Part shown: positions 55,361 through 64,000 of the stretch, one piece after another
How positions within the stretch are numbered: the stretch's first letter is position 1
Layout of the letters: every line of letters begins with the position of its first letter
Origin: Gnetum montanum
Taxonomy: Eukaryota > Streptophyta > Gnetopsida > Gnetales > Gnetaceae
Direction: 5' to 3'
DNA: 64,000 bases
Assembly: GCA_015680685.1 (NCBI GenBank)
Contig: MNCI01001077.1
Span: forward strand, 675,037-739,036
The notes under the pieces: generated by a model
What the model was told of the DNA's origin: nothing
The model's database searches: none
What the model saw: only the letters and a program-made list of their open reading frames with translations
Program-made: the position numbers and the translations under genes

Positions 55361-56215
55361 CTGTATGACCTGGTCATGACATCTACCTCACACCATGAGG
55401 CTTTGGTCTACATGTTAACAACAATTCCAATTGATGAGAACATGCCAATGGAAGAAAAAGAGATCCACTCAATCATGCTTCCTTCTACTCCTACAGAGCC
55501 TTAGCCATTCCAATTGACTTTCTATGATGATTCCATTAGGGAAGATCCCTAAAAAGGGTCAGGTGACTACACCACCCCTGTTCATCATAATTTGGATCGG
55601 CCAACATAAGATCCAAAGGGTACACATTGATGATGGGGCTGCTACAAATGTCATTCCTTTTCCTATTGTGGATAAGCTAGGTTTGGTCGACTAGATCAAA
55701 CCCATAACAACATCATGCTTAAAGTCATTCAATGGGGCATGGGTCATGGTGAAAGGCGTTATCCACATTAACTTTGTGGCAAGGGATCAGTTCCCCAAAA
55801 ACGCAATGTTCATCATGGTTGAAAAGATGTCTAGGTTTAACCTGATGTTAGGGAGGTCATGGTTAGTGCAACTTAGGGTTGTCTCTTCACCCATTCATTA
55901 GGAGATCCATCTACCCTATGCAGTCAAGGAGGTGGTAATCCATGGCAATGAGGTAGAAATGCAAGCTATTAAAAACATAGATATTGAATAGGTCTTAGGG
56001 GTCATAACCTCTAAGAATGAAGCACCTGCCTCTGTAGATACTAACTGTTCAACAAGAGAGTCGTCTGAACATGCCAGTTCAGAAAATGAAAACATGTGGG
56101 CTGAGTTGCCCTTCCAAGCAGAGGACAATGATGTAGATGAAGGCCAAAGCAAAGCATCTTGGCCTTATGCCACACCCAATCCAAGATGGGTTAGGAAGAA
56201 ATTATGCATAGCATA
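55361..56215 (+). pseudogene. PRO domain of element D
   Basis: It contains MTSTSHHEALVYMLTTIPI, PLFIIIWIGQHKIQRVH, the active site I-D-D-G-A-A-T-N near 55627-55650, INFVARDQFPKNAMF and the terminal NLMLGRSWLVQLR. The helical tail with NMWAELPFQAEDND ends the polyprotein near 56216. D-D-G is kept. The frame is broken near 55540-55560 and by several TAG codons. Confidence 0.75.
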
Positions 56216-56677
56216 GTAGCCCTATTGCTTCCTACCCTATCAACACCCATTGTACAGTTATTGCTTATTCACCTCACATCTATCCATCTATGCTAGGTAC
56301 ACAAACTTACTTCCTTTAAATAGTTAACATATCTTCTATTTACGTTAAACTTCTCCATGGCCGGCTAAAGCCTAAAACTAGTAGTATTTCTTCTATTTAC
56401 ATCACGTCTAATGGCCGGAAATGGCCTAAAACTAGTAATGGCCCAAAATGACCCAAATCTAGCAATGGCCCAAAATGGCCTAAAACTAGTGATGGCCGAA
56501 AATGGCGTAAAACTAAAACATTAAAAAAAAAACATAAAACCAATCACATAGATAATGCATAGGCTAGTATAAGACCAATTTTCTTTAAAATTTGGTTCTT
56601 TCATTCAAATATTTTCCATCAAACAATGTTTGCAACAGTTTTTCAAAAAATACAAAAAATCAAAAAAACCCATGCTA
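56216..56677 (+). repeat. GGCCTAAAACTAG repeats after PRO of D
   Basis: Six or more copies of a unit such as ATGGCCCAAAATGGCC followed by TAAAACTAG lie between about 56350 and 56520. This is the same junction repeat as in A1, A2, B and E. The rest is AT-rich. Confidence 0.85.
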
Positions 56678-57744
56678 TCATAATTCGTCTTTGCCTGCAT
56701 CATCTTCTCCCGTATTGTTTCCTTCCACATTGTTTCCTTCTATGTCACCTTCCTCTGCACCACCCTAAACCAAGCCTGAGGTGGTGCTAGACCTCCTCCT
56801 CCATGATATCTTCACAGTACCTATCACTTGGTTCAACGTTTGCAGTAACTTTCTTCTTTTCAATGGCCATCCATATTAGCGATCCTGGAGAAAAGGAGGT
56901 AGTAGCAGTCACACCTGTGGGATGATCCACTTCCCATTTAGAGATTCAGTAACTGTGACCTGCTCCATGAACTTGTTATAAGCTTTAGAAGCAACAATGG
57001 CATTCAAGAATGATTCATGGATAAACACCTTCACTGAAGCATCCCGGTATTGTTTGCCATAGGTGGCACATTCTAGTTTATACATATGTTTATGGTTCTT
57101 CTGGGACTTCCCCCACTTGTAAACTCTGGTGCTATAATCTTTCTAGTCCTGGTTCTTCTAAGTCAACAAGTCCATCTGCATCCTCTATTTTATTATCTCC
57201 CGAGTAGCTTCATTGTTGTGCTACATGGCTATCCAATATCTAGCATAATCTATGACAATCATGTGTCAACTGCCATCATTGGTATGATGAGTGAGGAGAA
57301 ACTTGTTCATGGATTAGAGGTCTCCCACCTCAGTGCTCAGTTCAGCCTTCTCTTTCTCAGTCCTCTAGACCCATTTCCAAAGGTCTTCATTGACGTGCCT
57401 ACACTCCCACAAGGAGTGTGCCAAGTGCAAAGCGCATTTGCTAGCCTTATCATATATGCGACAAGGAACCTCGGCCACTTCAGGTAGAAATGTAGACACA
57501 GCATCGACTTTCAACACCTATTTTGGGTCCCACTTGAGTTGAGAGGTTGTGATCACATAAAGAGAACATTAGTCACACTAGCGTAGCGAAGTTAGCAACT
57601 CAGGAAGTCTAGCATAGCAAACTCAAAAAGCCTAGTGTAGTAGCTTTACTCACCCACTTCAGGATCGACCTATCTGAGACAACAAATCATGTCTACAATG
57701 ATCCCCTGCATGAAAGTAAGCTTGTCAGGGGTCTCAGCCCATGG
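56678..57744 (-). pseudogene. Antisense gene of element D, 3' part (exons 6-8)
   Basis: Reading on the minus strand, exon 6 begins at the element E junction (57744), has GDHCRHDLLSQIG-type sequence and ends at a GTGAGT donor at 57653. Exon 7 runs from about 57533, after an acceptor whose AG has decayed, with LKWDPK, HKHMYKLE, VEPSDRY and HHLRLGL. Exon 8 ends with EGNNTGEDDAGKDEL and a TGA at 56680-56678. Intron 7 and the flanking 10-15 codons are missing, so exon 7 and exon 8 are joined. This looks like a deletion, not a clean intron loss. Confidence 0.65.
57740..57744. repeat. Left target-site copy of element E (CATGG)
   Basis: The five bases before the TGAAAC start of E are CATGG. The partner should follow the E 3' LTR, which is outside the window. 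Confidence 0.45.
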
Positions 57745-58986
57745 TGAAACATCGTGAAATTTTGAGACCTCGATGATTCAAAAAACTCTCGGAGTTTATG
57801 TAAAATATTTTCACAAGTGGCACATTTTGAACTATCTTCTTTTAACTTAAGGCCTGTTACGCTACACTACGCAGTGCAGTGTAATGGATTCCAGAAGGAC
57901 TGAACAAAAAATAAAGGATGCGCAGCAAGAACATTTCAATTTTGCAGGTTAGCTATGTTACGCCGTGTTACGCTATGTAGCGTAATATAGCATAACACAG
58001 CATAACATAAGTAGACAATTGATTCAATCGCAACAATAGAGATGGAAAAATTCAAACATTGGTGGTTCTTACGCCATGATACACTCTCTAGTGTATTATA
58101 GTGTAACTGTAGGATAGTTTGTTACCGAAGCTCTGGCAAGGGTAGATTACAACACACTATACTTCAGAGCGTAACATAGCGTAGCGGCACAAGCTTCAAC
58201 TACAACACATTAGGTCAACAGTATTCTGTGGGCTCAGGACATGCATGATCTAAATTGCATTTTTCTATTGACCCTAATCTTATAAATACCCCAGTTGACA
58301 ATGATCAAAGGGTTGGAAAATTATTTTGGTTAGAAATTTTCTTTTGTTGGAAAGATTGGAAATTTTGTTTGGCACCTATTGGTAATTGCTGACAATTTTT
58401 GCCGAAGATTGGCGAGAGAACAAAAGAGAATCAGTAATCGAAAGAACATCGAAGGTGACCGCCAAGAGCTTTTGATCAGAATCTTCTAGTTAATAGACAC
58501 TTTTCTTCAAGTCTAATTCCCTTGCACCCAAATTGGATAGAACAAGGTAGATTGGCCTCTACTTGTTTCATTTCTGAATAGCTTTCTTGTTCTTGGCATG
58601 TGCTTCATCTAAACCAATGTCTACCTGCAATCATTGTATTCAACATATTTGTTTATAACCTAAATCGTAGATCTCAGGATTTTACATTCTCCAAACTCAA
58701 TTTATTACATATTATTTACATAGATTTTACAATTGTTTTGAATCATTTACATCATTCTCGTTGCCTTCGAGATTACTGATATCATATTTCCCCATCAAAA
58801 TCTGCATCTCATAATAATATTTTTACAAAATTTACTAATTAAGTAAGTCCATGTCTGATCGACAAGATCGTTCAAGGCACCTTGGATTCATTTTCTCTAG
58901 CATGGCCCTCACACGAATCCAGGGTTGGAATTGTGTACATGGAACTTTGCTCGGTATTTCTAGTGATCAACATTTCCATCGTTACA
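57745..58986 (+). repeat. 5' LTR of element E
   Basis: It starts TGAAACATCG and ends CGTTACA. It has a region rich in TACGC and GTGTTACGCTATGTAGCGT words (about 57850-58200) and a TATA box (CTTATAAATACCCC, about 58278-58291). The start point is inferred from the end of antisense-gene homology and from the TGAAAC rule of the other LTRs. Confidence 0.65.
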
Positions 58987-58991
58987 ATTTT

Positions 58992-59009
58992 CTAGTGCTA
59001 GAAGGAGTG
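58992..59009 (+). other. Primer binding site of element E
   Basis: CTAGTGCTAGAAGGAGTG lies five bases after the LTR end and is the common site with a few changes. Confidence 0.7.
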
Positions 59010-59239
59010 CCTAAGGTCCAATTTTCATTTCATGGGTAATCTTGTACGTTGTCTATACCCATTTTCAATCGATGTAAACATAATACCTCTGTGGTTGTTT
59101 ACAAGATTGTGTGGCGTAGATCGGTCGCTTCGACGATTCATCTGGAATCCTGCAGGGTAGAAAGTCCATTTTCACCTTAGCTTGCCTTTGCCTTTGTGAT
59201 CTTTATCCTTGTCATCATTACTCTTAAGCTGTGTAGAGA
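59010..59239 (+). other. Leader of element E with one leader-repeat unit
   Basis: Around 59060-59160 lies one unit homologous to the A leader repeat, in the matching orientation: GTAGATCGGTCGCTTCGACG and ATCCTGCAGG. Element A has five to six such units, so the tandem growth is specific to A. Confidence 0.7.
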
Positions 59240-62212
59240 ATAGCTACAGCAAACACCACTGTCAACATTGCTAACCTCGATAACCCTTGGACACTGCAAG
59301 TTATGCCTCCTGTGGTCAAGCTGCCAACCAATCCGATGCAACCACATCAATCCCTCATGCTCCAAAATAAAGAGCCTGAGGGGCATGCTTAGTGCAGGGA
59401 ATGTTACAATTTCCTCTATGCTAAGCTTGCGGCAAATTTTCCCATGTATCCACAAGAACTCGAAGAGAAATGAGAATACGAGTTCATATACTGCAATGGG
59501 AAAGAATTTATTCCTTCACCTAACACCACTATACCACTGACAGATCAACAATAGTGGATCTTAGATCAAATGCTGATGACCAGGGCATTGACAGAACAAC
59601 AAGAGGAGTTGTTCCATGGTGAAGCACTTCATGATGGGCAGGACGATCTAGATTCCCACTCCGAGGGAGGTAGTCACACTGACTTGGTTGTGGCCCCTCC
59701 CTCCTCGATGTCCTGTGCAAATCCGCTGTTCATGGTCACCACAACCTTGACAATATCTAATGCTAACTAAGTTCCACACTTGTCAAAATCACATTTTTTC
59801 TCTCCAACTACCCTCCAAGGTTGTGTCCCTTCATAAATCATTCCTTCACAACTGCAGTTAGCTAATCCATCTCATCGTATACCTACACCTATGTCACCAT
59901 ATGTACATGCAATACCTACTTTGCAATTACACACAACACCTACATTTATCCCTACTCACATGACAGGACCTACCACTACCATGTGCTGGGCTCCAAACAC
60001 ATCATCCCTTGTAGCATAGCCTATGCAGAGGTCTCATCTCATTCATCATCAGCTCCAGGTCCCATAGGTAGTAAACCCAACTACAGGGTCATTTTTTATG
60101 CCACCGGCTATGCAAGAAGCATATCCTATGGCATAATCGATGGTTGTTGCCCCGTCTGCACCACCTACCAAGTGGTGGATGATACAGGTAGTATAGCCTA
60201 TAGGGACAGTCCCAATAACATTGCACATAGGCCAAGCTGCCACCCCTATCTTGCCACCTGGCATGGCTCATCCTACAATTTCACAAATGGCCTTTTCATA
60301 TACAGGTCTGGATCAAGCCTTCCAGCTTATTCAGATCCTTACTAAGGAAGTTAAATGCCTCAAGGCCACTGGTTCTGACATAATACAGGTCATGGATTTT
60401 TACCATGATGATCCTATTAGTCCAGCAATGCCTATTTTTTCGTTGCCTCCTGGGATACCACTCCCCCATTTTACAAAATACGATGGGGAAGGCGATCCCA
60501 ACACCCATCTAGTCACTTTCAGGTTAGATTCATTGTTATTGCAACAATGGCCACATACCATTATTTGTGTCTTTGCTATGTCCCTAATGGGTAAAGCTTT
60601 AGACTGGTATCGAGCACTCCCACGCTCTTCCATCTCAACCTTGGAAGAGCTATTAACTCAGTTCGTTACTCATTTCAAATAAAACCTGAAACAAGAAGTC
60701 ACACTGGATTAGCTCATGGGAGTTAAGCAAGATCCACTCGAGTTAGTCCAAAATTTTATACAGTGGTGGTGTACCACCTTGAATGAAATCCATGAACCCA
60801 TCACGGAGGCTCACCTATTGGCAATCTTCAAGGGGGTAGTTAATGACTCTATCAAGTCTAAGTTATATTACCTCACTCCCTGCTCCCTTAGCCAAGCCTT
60901 TGCTTAGACTAAGAGCATTCAAGACGCAACAGAGGCTAGTAAAGACCTAGTGTATGTGGTCTACAAAAATGCCCACAGCAAGGGTAAAGACAGAGGAAAA
61001 GCTACAACAACAACCGGAGCAGTGGTAGCCGAGGGGGCCAAGAAGAAAAAAAATAATAACAAAGTACCTGCAAAGCCTACTGAGACCATAACTATCTCAA
61101 ATGATACCGATCAAGAAACTTCACCCACCCCTGAGGCATTTCCATAGCCAAAGCCTAATTTTGAGCATAAAGACTGCTCAAAATACCCAGCTCTACTTGT
61201 AAAGCCTTTAGAACTTCTGAAGAAATTACTAGGAATTGGCCATATTCAACATAAGAATGTGTCCAAGGAAGGTCTGAAATGACACAGATAGCATTGCAAA
61301 TTACTTAAGGATCCCTCCTTGGCCCTGCCAAATGATCCGCCAATTCCCAAAAACTTTAGGCTGGACCGTTTCTGTGACTATCACCAGTTGTGTGGTCATG
61401 ACACGGATTACTATTGGGCGTTGAAAGATGACATTCAACGTATGATCGATCAAGGTAAAATAATCTTAGACAGTAGTAGTCTAGTCCATCCAGAAAATCA
61501 ATCCATGCATGTGTACCAAGACCCATTAAACATAAATAACGTAGGGTACACTATCAACATAGTTGGTACAAAGGGCAATAGCCAAGCACAGCCAAAACAA
61601 CCCTTTGTGCTACATGTGCCTTCTTGCCTGTCTTAGATGAAAATCCCATCCACATCGATGGGTATGGCTTAGCAACAACCCTTTATCCTCTAGGTCCCAT
61701 CTCCTACATTCGTCCCATAGCCTACTATCAATAAAGTCATGGTCTAGCCCAGGCCCACGCCTAGCACACCCTTTGTCATCAGGATGTCAAAGCCGTCAGT
61801 CGCTCCTGCTATGCAGGGGTAAATCTCTAAGTCAACACCTCAATCACAACCTAACAATAAAGGAGAAGGATGTATGACACCTAGTACAGCCAAGGACCAA
61901 GTTACGCTGGGGTTTCCCAAGCCTATGCCCCTCACCTCAGTGCCCTTGACCCCACCCTCTAAAAAAGATGATGCTACACAAATCCAACCATCTTCTCCCA
62001 ACCCGAGAAAACGTAACCTTCAACTAGAAACCATTCCCCCCTGAGAGATTCATCTCCTAGGATGAATGGAAGAAGAGAAAGCCGATAAACAACCAGATCG
62101 TGGACGTGATCTCCTTGATGCTTTTACGCAAGTTAAGTAGACTCTTAAACAAAAAAATACAATGTTGAGCCTATATGACTTTCTAATGACATAACAAAAG
62201 CATCGTGAGGCC
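59240..62212 (+). pseudogene. gag of element E
   Basis: The start codon position reads ATA (59240-59242), where A has ATG followed by GCT. The N-terminal region ATANTTVNIANLDNPWTLQV follows, then ECYNFLYAKLAANFPMYPQELEEK. A long Pro/Thr/Ser-rich stretch with stops comes next. The capsid-like domain (60380-60910) has LDWYRALPRSSIS and KSKLYYLTPCSLSQAFA. A basic segment follows, then a zinc-knuckle region (FRLDRFCDYHQLCGHDTDY) near 61350-61414 whose last Cys is Tyr (TAT at 61412-61414). The linker has PFVLHVP and PFVIRMS. Stops are scattered. Confidence 0.8.
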
Positions 62213-62986
62213 ATGGTTCACATGTTAACATCCATACCCATGGATGAAAGCCTACCAGCGGATGAAGAAGCAATCCACTCCATCATGCTTTCCCTCACCG
62301 CTGAACAACCTTGGCCATCCCTACTAACTTTTCATGAAAAATCCATTAAGGATGACCCAAAGAAGGGTGAAGTGACAACAAGGCCTATGTTCATCACTAT
62401 CTGGGTTAGCCAATACCGAATCCAGAGAGTACATGTAGATGACGGGGCAGCTGCCAATGTCATTCCATACCCCATAGTGGATAAACTAGGTTTGATCGAC
62501 CAGATCAATCCCATGACAATGTCATGTTTAAATTCATTCAATGGGGCACAAGTGAAAGTTAAATGGATAGTACACATTAACTTCATATTAGGAAATCAAT
62601 TCCCCACAAATGCAGTGTTTATCATCGTTGAGGAGATGCCTAGTTTCAACTTAATGTTGGGAAGGTCCTGGTTGGCTCAACTAAGGGTAGTTTCATCACC
62701 CATCCATCAGGAGATCCATTTTCCCTAAGCAGGAGGGAAAGTGATCATCCATGGTGATAAGATGATCCCTCATGCTGTTAATAACATAGAAGTGGAATAG
62801 GGTTTGGAAATCAAAATCTCTGAGGATCAGTTTCCTATCCTAATGCTCAGACAGGCCAAAACAGTGGCTAATGAAAACTTGATTTGGGTTGAACTACCTC
62901 TTCAAGAGGAAGATGGTCACATAGAGGAATGGAGTAATAAACATCCTTGTCCATATGCATTTCCAAAAATAAAAAATAATTAAGAA
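62213..62986 (+). pseudogene. PRO domain of element E
   Basis: This is the longest intact protease frame in the window (62213-62728). It has the helical start MVHMLTSIPMDESLPADEEA, PMFITIWVSQYRIQRVH, the active site V-D-D-G-A-A-A-N at about 62434-62457, INFILGNQFPTNAVFIIVEE and the terminal NLMLGRSWLAQLR. After a TAA at 62726 the tail continues with VIIHGDKM and WVELPLQEEDGH and ends near 62983. The active-site triad is D-D-G, as in all other copies. Confidence 0.8.
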
Positions 62987-63182
62987 TTGGTTACAAACTT
63001 AGTAAATAAACACGTTGGCGTGAAATCTCACATTAGTCCACGTTGTTTACTATTATGGAATTTACGCTCTCCCTTTTATGCATTATCCTTATTACGCTTT
63101 TTCATATGCATCATGGCCCGAAATGGCCTGAAACTATTTATGGCCCACCACAGCCTAAAACTGGCAAATGTAATTTACCCCT
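62987..63182 (+). repeat. Post-PRO repeats of element E
   Basis: Two degenerate units of GGCCCGAAATGGCCTGAAAC and GGCCCACCACAGCC with TAAAACTGG lie at about 63114-63165. Element F starts right after, at a candidate target sequence ending CCCCT. Confidence 0.6.
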
Positions 63183-64000
63183 TGAAACACCACAAAATTG
63201 TGTGCCCAGCACTTTCAGACAAGAATCAAGCTAAGTCATGATGCTTCCCAGCATGACCGAAACTTGTGAACTTCATAAACAACATCAAACGGAGTCAAAT
63301 CAAGAAACTAAAAGTTCCTTGAGATCCATTGGATACTACATCAATATCTGGCAACAAGGATTGCAAATTTCAAACTCAAAACACATTGTTTTGGTTAAAT
63401 ATACTTCTTGCACACAGGCCTGCATGCTCAATTTGTAGTAACTGTTGAGTTCCAAAAACATCTCCAAACATGCTAGAATTAAAGGTCTAGACCGTCAAAG
63501 ACCTTCCCCAAGGTCCACAGAAGCTCTTAGGCTCCTGAAAATCATGTTTTGGACTTCAAGTGATGAGTTTTCATGCCTACACTCCCAACATGTACTATCA
63601 TAGACATCCCAAAATAGGCACTCAGACCATGGTCTTCACAAGAAATTAACTCTTAGAGGTAGGGAAACCATCAGGCATCATCCTAGGCTCTCAAAAATCA
63701 AGTTTTAACCTTGAAAAATGGTAGTTTCATGCCTGTATGCTAGCATGCACGCCCAGCGTGTATGCCCAGCATGCAACCTAGTGTGCACCACTTTGAATAG
63801 ATCTGATTGGGCATTTTAGGCAATATTTTGACATGAAGTCAACCCTCAAGGCATGTTCAATGAATCTACAAGTCCACAAGCTCTAGAGAAATTAATTTTT
63901 AACATCAGAAGGATCATTCTTGGCCCTGCATGCCCAGCATGCATGCTCAACGTATAACACAGTGTGCACACTAGAAACATGCCCAAAACGTAGTCAAAAT
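63183..64000 (+). repeat. Start of an LTR of element F (cut by the window end)
   Basis: It begins TGAAACACCACAAAATTGTG, close to the LTR starts of B and C. Later it has GCATGCACGCCCAGCGTG and related palindromic words (about 63740-63785 and 63930-63960), in the style of the B/C arrays but with GCATGC in place of GTATAC. No gene is seen. The identity of the element is not visible. Confidence 0.6.

Larger units (their letters stand above)
54121..57744 (+). mobile_element. Element D: fragment of another Tat/Ogre-type element between A and E
   Basis: Its sequence begins inside gag because A was inserted there, and it stops where E was inserted, inside the antisense gene. It holds the C-terminal half of gag, PRO, the post-PRO repeats, and exons 8, 7 and 6 of the antisense gene. 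It is closer to E and A than to B and C. The parts before and after are outside the window. Confidence 0.8.
57745..63182 (+). mobile_element. Element E: 5' half of a Tat/Ogre-type element
   Basis: It has a 5' LTR, PBS, a leader with one repeat unit, gag, PRO and the post-PRO repeats. It is then interrupted by element F. It belongs near A and D in sequence (PRO and gag motifs). Its antisense gene and pol would lie beyond F, outside this window. Confidence 0.8.

Noticed and set aside
61950-62060. tRNA or rRNA genes anywhere in the window
   Set aside because: I looked for tRNA-like cloverleaf ends and conserved rRNA words and saw none. The repeated TTGGTGCTAG words are primer binding sites, not tRNAs.

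Overview
This window is nuclear DNA of a land plant with a large, repeat-rich genome. A gymnosperm is possible, but nothing here proves it. I find no ordinary host gene. Almost all of it is a nested stack of Ty3/gypsy LTR retrotransposons of the Tat/Ogre type, recognised by gag, PRO, RT, a Ty3 RNase H followed by a second archaeal-type RNase H, and an HHCC/DDE integrase. Most copies carry stops, and a 276-base N gap lies in one copy.

Layout. Element A (minus strand) is the host of the stack. It is a composite with one LTR at 52429-54120, a full internal region (A1, 37616-52428), a second LTR at 35839-37615, and a second internal region (A2). A2 runs down to about 254 and is interrupted twice. 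Element B (plus, 7564-24870) sits in the A2 gag gene with a 5-bp target duplication carrying one mismatch. Element C (plus, 25391-35244) sits in the A2 leader with a perfect AAAGG duplication. A itself sits in the gag gene of a plus-strand element D (54121-57744 visible). D is interrupted by element E (plus, from 57745), and E by the start of an LTR of element F (63183 to the window end).

The most interesting content is a second gene inside these elements. In A1, A2, B, C and D the space between the protease and the reverse transcriptase holds a gene on the opposite strand to gag-pol. It has its own TATA box, a start codon, about eight exons with GT/AG introns, and a predicted product of roughly 1,000 residues: an N-terminal globular part, an acidic middle and a C-terminal helical part. 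Exons 1 and 2 are exactly 131 and 450 bp in both B and C, and reading frames join correctly across the first introns. Being antisense to the genomic RNA, its introns survive retrotransposition. Intron 1 carries arrays of the palindrome GCGTATACGC, which also fills the LTRs of B and C. In C the intron array has a 36-bp unit arranged as a 109-bp three-unit higher-order repeat.

Other shared traits are a protease active site DDG in place of D[ST]G, a CHHC-type zinc knuckle, a repeated P-[FY]-V-V-R-[IV]-P motif between gag and PRO, short TAAACT-centred repeats at the borders of the coding blocks, and tandem leader repeats between PBS and gag in A. Readings were made by eye from the sequence; exon borders and LTR ends are accurate to a few bases at best.
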